Shown here piece after piece: positions 8,014 through 15,805 of a stretch of 45,526 nucleotides of DNA (positions are counted from its first letter, which is position 1; each line of letters opens with the position of its first letter). The position numbers and the translations under genes are program-made. Below the pieces are notes generated by a model. It did no database searches. It was not told where the DNA came from and worked only from the letters and a program-made list of their open reading frames with translations. The DNA comes from Acidovorax sp. CF316 (lineage in GTDB: Bacteria; Pseudomonadota; Gammaproteobacteria; Burkholderiales; Burkholderiaceae_C). The stretch covers positions 1 to 45,526 of the forward strand of contig NZ_AKJX01000276.1 of the NCBI RefSeq assembly GCF_000276605.1, given 5' to 3'.

Positions 8014-10119
8014 TCAGCGCACGCGCATGCCCGGCGTGGCGCCCGGCCAGGGGTTGAGCACGTAGATGCCGGGGTGGGCTTTCTCGTCGCCATGGCTGGC
8101 GGCCAGCACCATGCCTTCGGAGACACCGAACTTCATCTTGCGCGGTGCCAGGTTGGCCACCATCACCGTGTGCTTGCCGATCAGCTCGGCCGGCTGGTAG
8201 GCGCTGGCGATGCCGCTGAAGACATTGCGCGTGCGGCCCTCGCCCACGTCCAGCGTCAGGCGCAGCAGCTTGGTCGAGCCTTCGACGGGCTCGCAGTTCA
8301 CGATCAGCGCGATGCGCAGGTCGATCTTGGTGAAGTCGTCGATGCCGATGGTCGGCGCCAGCTCTTCGCCGCCGGGGGCCGCCACTTCGGGGGCTGCGGC
8401 TTCCGGCTGGGCCGGGGCTTCGAACAGCGCATCGAGCTGCTCGGGCGCCACGCGCTGCATCAGGTGCTGGTAGGGGGCGATGGCCTGCACGTCGCCGGCC
8501 ACGGCCCAGCGCTGCATGTCGCTGCCGACAAAGCCTTCCACCGCGCGGGCCAGGCCCGGCAGCACGGGCGCCAGGTAGCGCGTGAGCACCGCAAAGGTGT
8601 TGATCAGCACCGAGCACACCTGGTGCAGGGCCTCGTTGTTGGCGGCGTCCTTGGCCAGGTCCCAGGGCTTGTTCTGGTCCACATAGGCATTCACCTTGTC
8701 GGCCAGCAGCATGATCTCGCGCGTGGCCTTGCCGAACTCGCGCGCCTCGTACAGCTGTGCCAGGCCGTCGCCTGCGCTGCGCACCTCGGCCAGCAGGGCC
8801 GCGCCGTCGACGCCGAACTGCGTGGTGAGCTTGCCGTCGAAGCGCTTGGTCAAAAAGCCCGCCGCGCGGCTGGCGATGTTGACGAACTTGCCGATCAGGT
8901 CGCTGTTCACGCGCGCCATGAAGTCATCGGCGTTGAAGTCGATGTCCTCGTTGCGGTTGGACAGCTTGGCCGCCAGGTAGTAGCGCAGCCACTCGGGGTT
9001 CATGCCCAGGCCCAGGTACTTGAGCGGGTCCAGCCCGGTGCCGCGGCTCTTGCTCATCTTCTCGCCGTTGTTGACGGTGAGGAAGCCGTGCACGAACACG
9101 TTGTCGGGCGTCTTGCGGCCGGAAAAGTGCAGCATCGCGGGCCAGAACAGCGTGTGGAAGGTCACGATGTCCTTGCCGATGAAGTGGTACTGCTCGGTGT
9201 CGGGCGCCGCCATGTATTCGTCGAAGCTGCGGGTGTCCCCGTGCTTCTCCTTGGGGCCGCCCTTGTCGAACCAGTTCTTGAGCGATGCCAGGTAGCCCAC
9301 GGGTGCGTCGAGCCAGACATAGAAGTACTTGCCCGGTGCGTCGGGGATCTCGATGCCGAAGTAGGGCGCATCGCGCGAGATGTCCCAGTCGCCCAGGCCT
9401 TCGCTGGTGGTGCCGTCCGGGTTGGTGCGGACGGTGAACCACTCCTTGATCTTGTTGGCCACCTCGGGCTGCAGCTTGCCGTCCTGGGTCCAGTTTTCGA
9501 GGAACTCCACGCAGCGCGGGTCCGAGAGCTTGAAGAAGAAGTGCTCCGAACTCTTGAGCTCGGGCTTGACGCCCGACAGGGCCGAGAACGGGTTGATCAG
9601 GTCGGTGGGCGCGTAGACCGAGCCGCAGACCTCGCAGTTGTCGCCGTACTGGTCCTTGGCGCGGCACTTGGGGCACTCGCCCTTGATGAAACGGTCGGGC
9701 AGGAACATGTTCTTCTCGGGGTCGAAGAACTGCTCGATGGTGCGAGTCTCGATCAGCGAGCCGTCGGCCCGGTCGCGCAGGTCGCGGTAGATCTGGCGCG
9801 CCAGGTCGTGGTTTTCCGGGCCATCGGTGCTGTGCCAGTTGTCGAAGCTGATGTGAAAGCCGTCCAGGTACTGCTTGCGGCCGGCGGCGATGTCGGCCAC
9901 GAACTGCTGGGGCGTCTTGCCGGCCTTCTCGGCCGCGATCATGATCGGCGCGCCGTGCGTATCGTCGGCACCGACGAAGTTGACCGCGTTGCCCTGCATG
10001 CGCTGGAACCGCACCCAGATGTCGGCCTGGATGTACTCCATGATGTGGCCGATGTGGAAGTTGCCATTGGCATAGGGCAGGGCGGTGGTGACGAAGAGCT
10101 TGCGTGCGGATGACGTCAT
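8014..10119 (-). CDS. metG: Methionyl-tRNA synthetase
   Basis: This class I aminoacyl-tRNA synthetase charges tRNA-Met in the cytoplasm. The 701-residue protein has the HIGH motif at 22-25 (FHIGHIMEY), a zinc knuckle with Cys149, Cys152, Cys162 and Cys165, and KMSKS at 354-358. An anticodon-binding helical domain follows. The C-terminus is an EMAP/Trbp111-type tRNA-binding domain starting at [13 protein letters not shown], giving the long, dimeric MetG form. An Ala/Glu-rich linker of about 25 residues precedes it. The ATG at 10117-10119 opens [19 protein letters not shown]. It is divergent from the beta-propeller gene and convergent with the DUF2306 gene. Confidence 0.97.
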   Translation of the reverse strand: MTSSARKLFVTTALPYANGNFHIGHIMEYIQADIWVRFQRMQGNAVNFVGADDTHGAPIMIAAEKAGKTPQQFVADIAAGRKQYLDGFHISFDNWHSTDGPENHDLARQIYRDLRDRADGSLIETRTIEQFFDPEKNMFLPDRFIKGECPKCRAKDQYGDNCEVCGSVYAPTDLINPFSALSGVKPELKSSEHFFFKLSDPRCVEFLENWTQDGKLQPEVANKIKEWFTVRTNPDGTTSEGLGDWDISRDAPYFGIEIPDAPGKYFYVWLDAPVGYLASLKNWFDKGGPKEKHGDTRSFDEYMAAPDTEQYHFIGKDIVTFHTLFWPAMLHFSGRKTPDNVFVHGFLTVNNGEKMSKSRGTGLDPLKYLGLGMNPEWLRYYLAAKLSNRNEDIDFNADDFMARVNSDLIGKFVNIASRAAGFLTKRFDGKLTTQFGVDGAALLAEVRSAGDGLAQLYEAREFGKATREIMLLADKVNAYVDQNKPWDLAKDAANNEALHQVCSVLINTFAVLTRYLAPVLPGLARAVEGFVGSDMQRWAVAGDVQAIAPYQHLMQRVAPEQLDALFEAPAQPEAAAPEVAAPGGEELAPTIGIDDFTKIDLRIALIVNCEPVEGSTKLLRLTLDVGEGRTRNVFSGIASAYQPAELIGKHTVMVANLAPRKMKFGVSEGMVLAASHGDEKAHPGIYVLNPWPGATPGMRVR

Positions 10120-10230
10120 GGGTCGTACTTTCTCAGGCGGAACCCGCGATTTTAGGCGCTCGGAGCCATCCTTTGCTCCGGCAGGGGCAGATGCCACAAT
10201 GCGCGCCATCCAGAACAACAGGGGGACAGC

Positions 10231-11370
10231 ATGGCCAAAGTGCGCTGGGGCAGGTGGGGAGCAGGGGTGGCAATTGCCGTGCTGGCGGGGGCGGCCTACC
10301 TGGCCTGGTGGCCGGTGCCGATCGCGCCGGTGGCCTGGAGCGCGCCTGCCGCGCCCGGCTACCAGGGCGTGCATGCGCCCAACCAGCGCCTGGCCGGGCT
10401 GCGCATGATCGACCTGAAAGGCGAGATCGGCCCCGAGCACATTGCGCTGGGCAAGGACGGCAGGCTCTACACCACGGTGCTGAGCGGCAACATCCTGCGC
10501 ATGAACCCCGACGGAACGGACCAGCAGGTCTTCGCCAACACCGGCGGGCGCGTGCTGGGCTTTGATTTCGACGCGGCGGGCAACCTGGTGGCGGCCGATG
10601 CGGTCAAGGGCCTGCTGTCCATCGCCCCCGATGGCAAAGTCAGCCTGCTCACCGACCAGGTGGCCCCCGGCGACCCCATCCGCTATGCCGACGGCGTGGT
10701 GGTGGCCCAAAGCGGCAAGATGTACCTGAGCGATGCCTCGACCCGCTTTGCGCCCAGGGACTGGGGCGGCACCTTCGAGGCCAGCGTGCTCGACATCCTG
10801 GAGCAGGCCAGCACCGGCCGCGTGCTCGAATACGACCCCGCCACGCGCGCCACGCGCGTGGTGGCCCGGGGCATCAGCTTTGCCAACGGCGTGGCGCTGA
10901 GCCAGGACGAAAAAAGCCTGTTCGTCAACGAAACCGGCAAGTACCGGGTGTGGAAGATCGCCGTGGATGCCAACGGGCTGGACATCGGCAGTGCCCAGCC
11001 GGGCCCGCAGGCCCGGGTGCTGCTCGACAACCTGCCCGGCTACCCCGACAACCTCATGCGCGGGCGGGACGGGCGGATCTGGCTGGGCTTTGCCAAGCCG
11101 CGCGGCGCCGCCATCGACAACATGGCCGGCAAGCCCTGGCTGCGCAGCCTGACCCTGCGCCTGCCGCGTGCGCTGTGGCCCATTCCCAAGCCCTATGGCC
11201 ATGTGATCGCCTTCACCGACGAGGGCCAGGTCGTGGCCGACCTGCAGGACCCGGCGGGCGCCTACCCCGAGACCACGGCCATCACCGAAACGGCGGACCG
11301 GCTGTATGTGCAGAGCCTGCACGCGCACGGCCTTGGCTGGCTGCCCAGGGACGTGCTCAAGGCGCCGTAG
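10231..11370 (+). CDS. Strictosidine synthase/SMP-30-like six-bladed beta-propeller protein
   Basis: A 379-residue protein with an N-terminal hydrophobic anchor ([17 protein letters not shown], about 12-28) and a beta-propeller domain related to strictosidine synthase, APMAP and SMP-30/gluconolactonase. Landmarks are [72 protein letters not shown] and [18 protein letters not shown]. Family members are hydrolases or esterases with a central divalent metal; the pair Asn in FANGV and Asp in YPDNL fits metal ligands. The substrate is unknown and alkaloid synthesis is not implied. GGGGGA lies close before the ATG. It is probably periplasmic and membrane-anchored. Confidence 0.8.
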   Translation: MAKVRWGRWGAGVAIAVLAGAAYLAWWPVPIAPVAWSAPAAPGYQGVHAPNQRLAGLRMIDLKGEIGPEHIALGKDGRLYTTVLSGNILRMNPDGTDQQVFANTGGRVLGFDFDAAGNLVAADAVKGLLSIAPDGKVSLLTDQVAPGDPIRYADGVVVAQSGKMYLSDASTRFAPRDWGGTFEASVLDILEQASTGRVLEYDPATRATRVVARGISFANGVALSQDEKSLFVNETGKYRVWKIAVDANGLDIGSAQPGPQARVLLDNLPGYPDNLMRGRDGRIWLGFAKPRGAAIDNMAGKPWLRSLTLRLPRALWPIPKPYGHVIAFTDEGQVVADLQDPAGAYPETTAITETADRLYVQSLHAHGLGWLPRDVLKAP

Positions 11371-11376
11371 CGGATC

Positions 11377-11398
11377 GGCGGGGGAGGCGCCTGCCGCC
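11377..11398. terminator. Candidate bidirectional stem-loop between convergent genes
   Basis: GGCGG (11377-11381) pairs with CCGCC (11394-11398) around the palindrome AGGCGCCT (11385-11392). It fills the 37-base gap between the convergent propeller and patatin genes. No T-tract is present, so termination by it is inferred from position only. Confidence 0.3.
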
Positions 11399-11407
11399 CC
11401 GCGGGCA

Positions 11408-12658
11408 TCAGCTGTGCATGAGCGTCGTCACCTCGGCGCCTGTGTCGGTCCAGCCGAAGAACTTGCACACCTCGGCGCGCATGGCCAGCGTGTCCTCGCG
11501 GCCCAGGGCCATGAGTTCGCGCGTATAGCCCGACTCGAACAGCAGGTAGCTGGCCAGGGCCGCACCGCGCACGTCGGCCATGTTGGAGGTGACGCCCAGG
11601 GCGCCGAGCATGGCGCGCACGGGGGTGGGCAGGTTGCCCACGTGGCGCGCGGCCACGGCGTCCAGGCGCTGCGAGGGGGCGATCACCAAGAGCTCGATGG
11701 GGCGCAGCGCGCTCTTGGCGCGCACCTCGGGCGGGATCAGCGAGAGCGTCTGGTTCACGCGCTGCACGCGCTCCACGTCCACCGAGAGCGCGTCGAGGAA
11801 GATGTTGGACAGCGCGTGCCCGGCGATCTGCGCCAACGAGGGGTAGGTCGGCGTGGGGTTGGCCGAGGCATCGCCCTTGGGTTCGTGCATGCGGCCGGCG
11901 CCCACCACCAGGATGCGCTCGGCCCCCAGGTGGATGGCCGGCGCGATCGGTGCCGACTGGCGCATGGAGCCGTCGCCGAAGAACTCCATGTGGTCCCCCA
12001 TGCTGATGGCCTTGGCCGGGAACACGAAGGGAATCGCCGAGGAGGCCAGCAGGTGCTCGTGCGTGATGCGGTCGCGGGCCGCCTTGCGCTGCGAGCGCAC
12101 CCAGGGCTGCAGCGGGGCGTCGCTCTCGAAGAAGGTCACGTGCTCCCCCGAGCTGTAGCTCGACGCCGTGACGGCCAGGGCCTTGAGGTGGCCCTTCTTC
12201 AGCAGGCGCGGCAGGCGCACCAGCGGCACCATCTTGACCAGCAGTTTTTCGAGCGGCGCATTGTCCAGCAGCGAGCGCGGGCGCATGCGCCGCCAGCGCG
12301 CCAGGGCCCAGCCCAGCGACAGCAGCGACAGCCAGCGTGCACCGCTGCGCAGCACGCTCAGCGAGTCCGCCCGGTACACCTGGTGCGCATGGAAGTCGCG
12401 CCAGACGCGCGCGATGCGGCGCACAGCGCGGTCGAAATGGTCGGCCCCGCAGGCCAGCGCCGCCGCATTGATGGCGCCGGCCGAGGTGCCGGTGATGATG
12501 GGAAAGGGGTTGGGCTCATTGCCCGCGCCACAGGCCAGGCGCAGGTCGGCAATGGCTTCGAGCACGCCCACCTGGTAGGCCGCCCGGGCGCCGCCGCCCG
12601 TCAGCAGAAGGCCCGTGGTGGGAGGGGCTGGTGGGGCAGGGCTGTCGGGTGGGTGCAT
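11408..12658 (-). CDS. Patatin-like phospholipase
   Basis: A patatin-family acyl hydrolase of 416 residues with a Ser-Asp dyad. The oxyanion-hole glycine loop [11 protein letters not shown] starts at 21, the nucleophile is Ser59 in GTSAG, and the catalytic Asp is Asp229 in DGS. No signal peptide or membrane span is evident, so it is probably cytoplasmic or peripheral on the inner membrane. The central region after residue 100 ([20 protein letters not shown]) is hydrophobic and basic, which may promote membrane contact. Patatins hydrolyse phospholipid or lysophospholipid acyl esters; the true substrate is unknown. The ATG at 12656-12658 gives the short Pro-rich leader usual before the glycine loop. 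Confidence 0.88.
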   Translation of the reverse strand: MHPPDSPAPPAPPTTGLLLTGGGARAAYQVGVLEAIADLRLACGAGNEPNPFPIITGTSAGAINAAALACGADHFDRAVRRIARVWRDFHAHQVYRADSLSVLRSGARWLSLLSLGWALARWRRMRPRSLLDNAPLEKLLVKMVPLVRLPRLLKKGHLKALAVTASSYSSGEHVTFFESDAPLQPWVRSQRKAARDRITHEHLLASSAIPFVFPAKAISMGDHMEFFGDGSMRQSAPIAPAIHLGAERILVVGAGRMHEPKGDASANPTPTYPSLAQIAGHALSNIFLDALSVDVERVQRVNQTLSLIPPEVRAKSALRPIELLVIAPSQRLDAVAARHVGNLPTPVRAMLGALGVTSNMADVRGAALASYLLFESGYTRELMALGREDTLAMRAEVCKFFGWTDTGAEVTTLMHS

Positions 12659-12713
12659 CGGCGCGTGCGTGGGGGCTTTATCGGCAGTGCCAAGTGTGCT
12701 GCGTTGCGGGCAG

Positions 12714-12743
12714 CCCGCCACATGGGGAAACCCGCATGGCGGG
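12714..12743 (-). terminator. Nested hairpin downstream of the Mrr-like gene
   Basis: Outer arms CCCGCCA (12714-12720) and TGGCGGG (12737-12743) enclose an inner GGG-AAA-CCC stem (12725-12733). It begins 8 bases after the Mrr-like stop codon on the minus strand and ends before the patatin start. This suggests transcription of the two minus-strand genes is separated here. An alternative stem (GCGGG at 12706-12710 with CCCGC at 12714-12718) overlaps it. Confidence 0.45.
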
Positions 12744-12750
12744 GGGCGGG

Positions 12751-13329
12751 TCAGGCCTTGGCGAGAAGGAGGGAGGCGACGCCCGGGCCCTGCAGCACGG
12801 TGATGCCGTTGTCGCGCGCGAAGAGGCGGGCGTTGTCGGAGAGCTGGCCCTGGGTCATCACGTAGATGCCGCTGGAGGCCCCCTCGGCCTGCATGGCGGC
12901 ATGCAGCTCGCGCACCGGCTCGATGCCATGGGTGGCGGCCTTCCAGCGTTTGGCACTGACCAGGGTGGCCTGGCCGCCCTTGGCCACGACGCGCAGGTCC
13001 ACGGGGCCTGCCTTGGGCTTTTCCACCGTGCAGCCATCGCGCACCCAGGCGGCCTCCAGCGCATCGGCAAACTGGCGCCAGGGCATGCTGTTCACGGCGC
13101 CCAGCATTTCCTCGACCTTGGCGGGGCTCGGCGCCCGCAGCTGGCGCCAGGCCGCAATGCAGCCCACGACGAAGATCGGCAGCGTGCCCACGGCGCCGAC
13201 ATAGGCGTACTCGCGCGGCAGCAGGGCGCCGGCGCCCAGTGCGATCACCCCCACCACCAGGAAGCTGACCCACCAGGGCGAGCGCAGCAGCACAGCAAAC
13301 AGGGATTTCTCGGCCATCTTGAATTTCAC
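12751..13329 (-). CDS. Membrane-anchored Mrr-like restriction endonuclease-fold protein
   Basis: A 192-residue protein with two N-terminal transmembrane helices (about 16-35 and 45-62) followed by an Mrr_cat-type domain (about 70-190). The core shows W84xxFxxALxxAWxxDG, Asp111 in VDLRVV, Lys127 in LVSAKRWKA, and IYVMTQGQLSDNARLFA. In Mrr-type nucleases the motif is D-(E/Q)-x-K; here the middle residue is Ser125, so catalysis is doubtful. No methyltransferase or specificity gene is nearby, which argues against a restriction-modification system. The GTG at 13327-13329 is preferred because MKFKMAEKSLF is the N-terminus I recall for relatives; ATG at 13315-13317 is the alternative. Confidence 0.72.
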   Translation of the reverse strand: MKFKMAEKSLFAVLLRSPWWVSFLVVGVIALGAGALLPREYAYVGAVGTLPIFVVGCIAAWRQLRAPSPAKVEEMLGAVNSMPWRQFADALEAAWVRDGCTVEKPKAGPVDLRVVAKGGQATLVSAKRWKAATHGIEPVRELHAAMQAEGASSGIYVMTQGQLSDNARLFARDNGITVLQGPGVASLLLAKA

Positions 13330-13439
13330 GGGGGGCTTTCGGGAGTCGGTGACAGAAGGGGGGAAGACGCGCATTGTCCCGCACTTGGATCGGGGAAGTT
13401 CCTCTTCGATAGACTACCTCCCCCACAGGAGTTAATTGC

Positions 13440-14531
13440 ATGGCAGTCACCGAACAGGGCCTTCTGGCCGCACTTTCCAGCGTACAAGACCCGCACACGG
13501 GCAAGGACTATGTCAGCACGCGTGCGCTGCGCAATGTGCAGATCAGCGGCGGCGACGTGGCCTTCGAGGTGGAACTCGGCTACCCGGCCAGGAGCCTGGT
13601 CCCCGAGCTGCGCCGCAGCCTGGTGGCCGCGGCCAAGGGCGTGGCCGGGGTGGACAACGTCTCGGTCAACATCACCACCAAGGTGCTGGCCCACGCCGTG
13701 CAGCGTGGCGTGCAGCTGCTGCCCCAGGTGAAGAACATCATTGCCGTGGCCTCGGGCAAGGGTGGGGTGGGCAAGAGCACCACGGCGGCCAACCTGGCCC
13801 TGGCCCTGGCGGCCGAGGGCGCCAGCGTCGGCGTGCTCGACGCCGACATCTACGGCCCGAGCCAGCCGATGATGCTGGGCATCAGCCGCCGCCCCGAGAG
13901 CGAGGACGGCAAGACCATGGAGCCGCTGGAGAACTACGGCGTGCAGGTCATGTCCATCGGCTTCCTGGTCGACCAGGACGAAGCCATGATCTGGCGCGGC
14001 CCCATGGCCACGCAGGCGCTGGAGCAGCTGCTGCGCCAGACCAACTGGAAGGACCTCGATTACCTGATCATCGACATGCCGCCCGGCACCGGCGACATCC
14101 AGCTCACGCTGTCCCAGCGCGTGCCCATGACCGGCGCGGTGATCGTCACCACGCCGCAGGACATCGCCCTGCTGGATGCCAAGAAGGGCATCAAGATGTT
14201 CGAGAAGGTGGGCGTGCCCATCCTGGGCATCGTCGAGAACATGGCCGTGCACGTGTGCAGCAACTGCGGCCACGTGGAGCACATCTTCGGCGCCGATGGC
14301 GGCAAGAAGATGGCGGCCGACTACGGCATGGACTACCTGGGCGCGCTGCCGCTGGACATGCAGATCCGCCTGCAGGCCGACAGCGGCAAACCCACCGTGG
14401 TGGCCGACCCCGATGGTGACGTGGCGCAGATCTACAAGAGGGTGGCGCGCACCGTGGCCGTGAAGATCGCCCAGCAGGCCAAGGACTTCTCATCCAAGTT
14501 CCCGACCATCTCGGTCAGCAAGGACACCTGA
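13440..14531 (+). CDS. apbC: Iron-sulfur cluster carrier protein ApbC/Mrp
   Basis: ApbC (Mrp/NBP35 family) is a dimeric P-loop ATPase that binds a bridging [4Fe-4S] cluster and delivers it to apo-proteins. The 363-residue protein has an N-terminal MIP18-like domain (about 5-85), the deviant Walker A GKGGVGKS at 106-113, switch I DADIYGPSQP and Walker B-like IIDMPPGTGD. The cluster-ligating CxxC is Cys273/Cys276 (VHVCSNCGH). AGGAG stands before the ATG. Its place just upstream of a large set of Fe-S and molybdenum enzymes is suggestive, though apbC is housekeeping in this group. The LysR gene follows after 52 bases. Confidence 0.95.
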   Translation: MAVTEQGLLAALSSVQDPHTGKDYVSTRALRNVQISGGDVAFEVELGYPARSLVPELRRSLVAAAKGVAGVDNVSVNITTKVLAHAVQRGVQLLPQVKNIIAVASGKGGVGKSTTAANLALALAAEGASVGVLDADIYGPSQPMMLGISRRPESEDGKTMEPLENYGVQVMSIGFLVDQDEAMIWRGPMATQALEQLLRQTNWKDLDYLIIDMPPGTGDIQLTLSQRVPMTGAVIVTTPQDIALLDAKKGIKMFEKVGVPILGIVENMAVHVCSNCGHVEHIFGADGGKKMAADYGMDYLGALPLDMQIRLQADSGKPTVVADPDGDVAQIYKRVARTVAVKIAQQAKDFSSKFPTISVSKDT

Positions 14532-14583
14532 GCGTGCGCCTGCGCAAGGCCTGGCAGCCGGGTGGTGAAAGGGCGGCGCGGCG

Positions 14584-15528
14584 ATGAACCTGCTGGCCGC
14601 CATGCGCTACCTCGTCTCGCTGGACGAGCACCGCCATTTCGGCCGGGCGGCGCAGGCCTGCCACATCACCCAGCCAGCGCTGTCGAACGCGCTGCGGGCG
14701 CTGGAGGAGGAGTTCGGCGTCGTCATCGTGCAGCGGGCACGCTCCTACGTGGGCCTGACCCACGAGGGCGAGGCCGTGCTGGCCACGGCGCAGCGCATGC
14801 TGCGCGACAACGAGGTCCTGCGCCAGGAGCTGCGCAGCACCGAGATCGCGCCGCAGGGGCGCCTGCGCATGGCGTCCACGCCCACGGCAGTGCCCATCCT
14901 CTCGCGCTTTGCCGCCCTGCTGCAGGCGCGCCACCCGGGCATCCTGCCCGTGGTGCTGTCCATGAGCTCGCAGGAGCTCGAGCAGCGGCTCGAAGACCTG
15001 TCGCTGGACCTGGCCGTGGGCTACAGCGAGCGCATGCAGGCCAAGCGCGTGAACCTGCGCTCCTGGCCGCAGTGCAACGAGCACTACTACCTGCTGCGCC
15101 GCGCACGCACGCCCGACCCGGACCGCCTGCGCATCGGCCCCCCCATGCGCTGGAAGGACGCCGGCCAGCTGCCGCTGTGCCTGCTCACCCCCGACATGCA
15201 CAACCGCTTCATCATCGACGAGGCCCTGCGCGAGGCGGGCGCGCCGGTGCCGCCGGCCATCGAGACCAACTCGGTGCTGACACTGGTGCTGTCCGTGCTG
15301 TCGGGCGAGGTCTGCAGCGTGCTGCCGGGCGCCATGGTGGCCGCCGCGCGCAGCGAGCGCGGCCTGGAGGCCCTGCCCCTGGTCGATCCCGACGTGCGCA
15401 CCCCCATCGGCTTCATGACCCAGCGCGGTCCGCGCGTGTCCCGGGCGCTCGAAGCCGCGCTCGAACTGCTGGACCTGCCCGCCTGGCGCGAGCACGTGGC
15501 AGAGCACTGCGGCGAGTTGAAGTCTTAG
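14584..15528 (+). CDS. LysR-family transcriptional regulator (OxyR-like branch)
   Basis: A 314-residue LysR-type regulator. Residues 1-60 form the winged helix-turn-helix (FGRAAQACHITQPALSNALRAL), followed by the linker helix and a two-lobed effector-binding domain (about 92-300). It lies directly upstream of the OFA transporter and the formate dehydrogenase genes in the same orientation, so it probably regulates them; the effector may be oxalate, formate or a relative. OxyR belongs to the same branch, but OxyR needs a Cys pair around residues 199 and 208, and no such pair is visible here, so a peroxide sensor is unlikely. A candidate LysR operator sits about 100 bases beyond its stop codon. 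Confidence 0.88.
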   Translation: MNLLAAMRYLVSLDEHRHFGRAAQACHITQPALSNALRALEEEFGVVIVQRARSYVGLTHEGEAVLATAQRMLRDNEVLRQELRSTEIAPQGRLRMASTPTAVPILSRFAALLQARHPGILPVVLSMSSQELEQRLEDLSLDLAVGYSERMQAKRVNLRSWPQCNEHYYLLRRARTPDPDRLRIGPPMRWKDAGQLPLCLLTPDMHNRFIIDEALREAGAPVPPAIETNSVLTLVLSVLSGEVCSVLPGAMVAAARSERGLEALPLVDPDVRTPIGFMTQRGPRVSRALEAALELLDLPAWREHVAEHCGELKS

Positions 15529-15562
15529 CCAAATCCCCCGGGGGCGCATCCCCCAAGACGGA

Positions 15563-15611
15563 CGGCCCAGCCCGGCGAGGCAATCCTTGCGCGGGGCTGC
15601 GAGTTGGGCCG
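15563..15611 (+). terminator. Large nested stem-loop after the LysR gene
   Basis: Outer arms CGGCCCA (15563-15569) and TGGGCCG (15605-15611) enclose AGCCC with GGGCT, and an innermost GCAA-TCC-TTGC hairpin (15580-15590). It lies 35 bases beyond the LysR stop and just before the operator-like dyads. It probably terminates the apbC-lysR transcript; no T-tract is present. Confidence 0.45.
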
Positions 15612-15629
15612 TGCGGGCTGATTGCGCGA

Positions 15630-15651
15630 CATATGCAATGTGCTGCATATG
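15630..15651. promoter_or_regulatory. Candidate LysR-type operator (CATATGCA-N6-TGCATATG)
   Basis: A perfect 8-bp inverted repeat with a 6-base spacer, CATATGCA and TGCATATG, about 155 bases upstream of the OFA transporter start and 102 bases after the LysR gene. Interrupted AT-rich dyads of this size near position -60 to -70 of a target promoter are typical of LysR recognition sites. The match to the adjacent regulator is inferred from position. Confidence 0.55.
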
Positions 15652-15683
15652 CGAGCGATTTCCATTCGCGTTCATTCAACTGC

Positions 15684-15707
15684 TGAATCGCACCATGTGC
15701 CGATTCA
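15684..15707. promoter_or_regulatory. Inverted repeat TGAATCG-N10-CGATTCA
   Basis: A perfect 7-bp inverted repeat with a 10-base spacer lies between the LysR-type dyad and the FNR-like box. A third ATTCA (15674-15678) forms a smaller dyad with TGAAT (15684-15688). It could be the activation half of a LysR footprint or the site of another factor. Confidence 0.4.
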
Positions 15708-15750
15708 ATTTGACGCACCAGGGATCCTGTTCAGACACTCCGCTCGGCGC

Positions 15751-15766
15751 ATTGACCTGCGTCAAT
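15751..15766. promoter_or_regulatory. FNR/Anr-like box upstream of the OFA transporter
   Basis: ATTGAC-CTGC-GTCAAT is a perfect 6-bp inverted repeat with a 4-base spacer. It fits the CRP/FNR layout TTGAT-N4-ATCAA except for C/G at the inner position of each arm. The dyad centre is only about 47 bases upstream of the transporter ATG, too close for simple class II activation with a normal leader. A role overlapping the promoter, or binding by another CRP/FNR-type protein, fits better. Confidence 0.5.
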
Positions 15767-15805
15767 AAGAAAAGCGCTTGCGCAACATCACAGGAGAGAG
15801 AACAT

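Noticed and set aside
10120..11328. Long minus-strand open frame extending metG upstream to a 1104-residue protein
   Set aside because: The extension lies antisense to the beta-propeller gene, has low-complexity His/Gly/Arg-rich composition and no family similarity; it is a by-product of GC-rich codon use.
12751..13329. Restriction-modification system
   Set aside because: No methyltransferase or specificity subunit is nearby and the nuclease motif is degenerate.
14584..15528. Assigning the LysR-family regulator as the peroxide sensor OxyR
   Set aside because: The DNA-binding domain is OxyR-branch-like, but the redox cysteine pair of OxyR is not visible and the gene adjoins formate/oxalate genes instead of catalase or ahpC.
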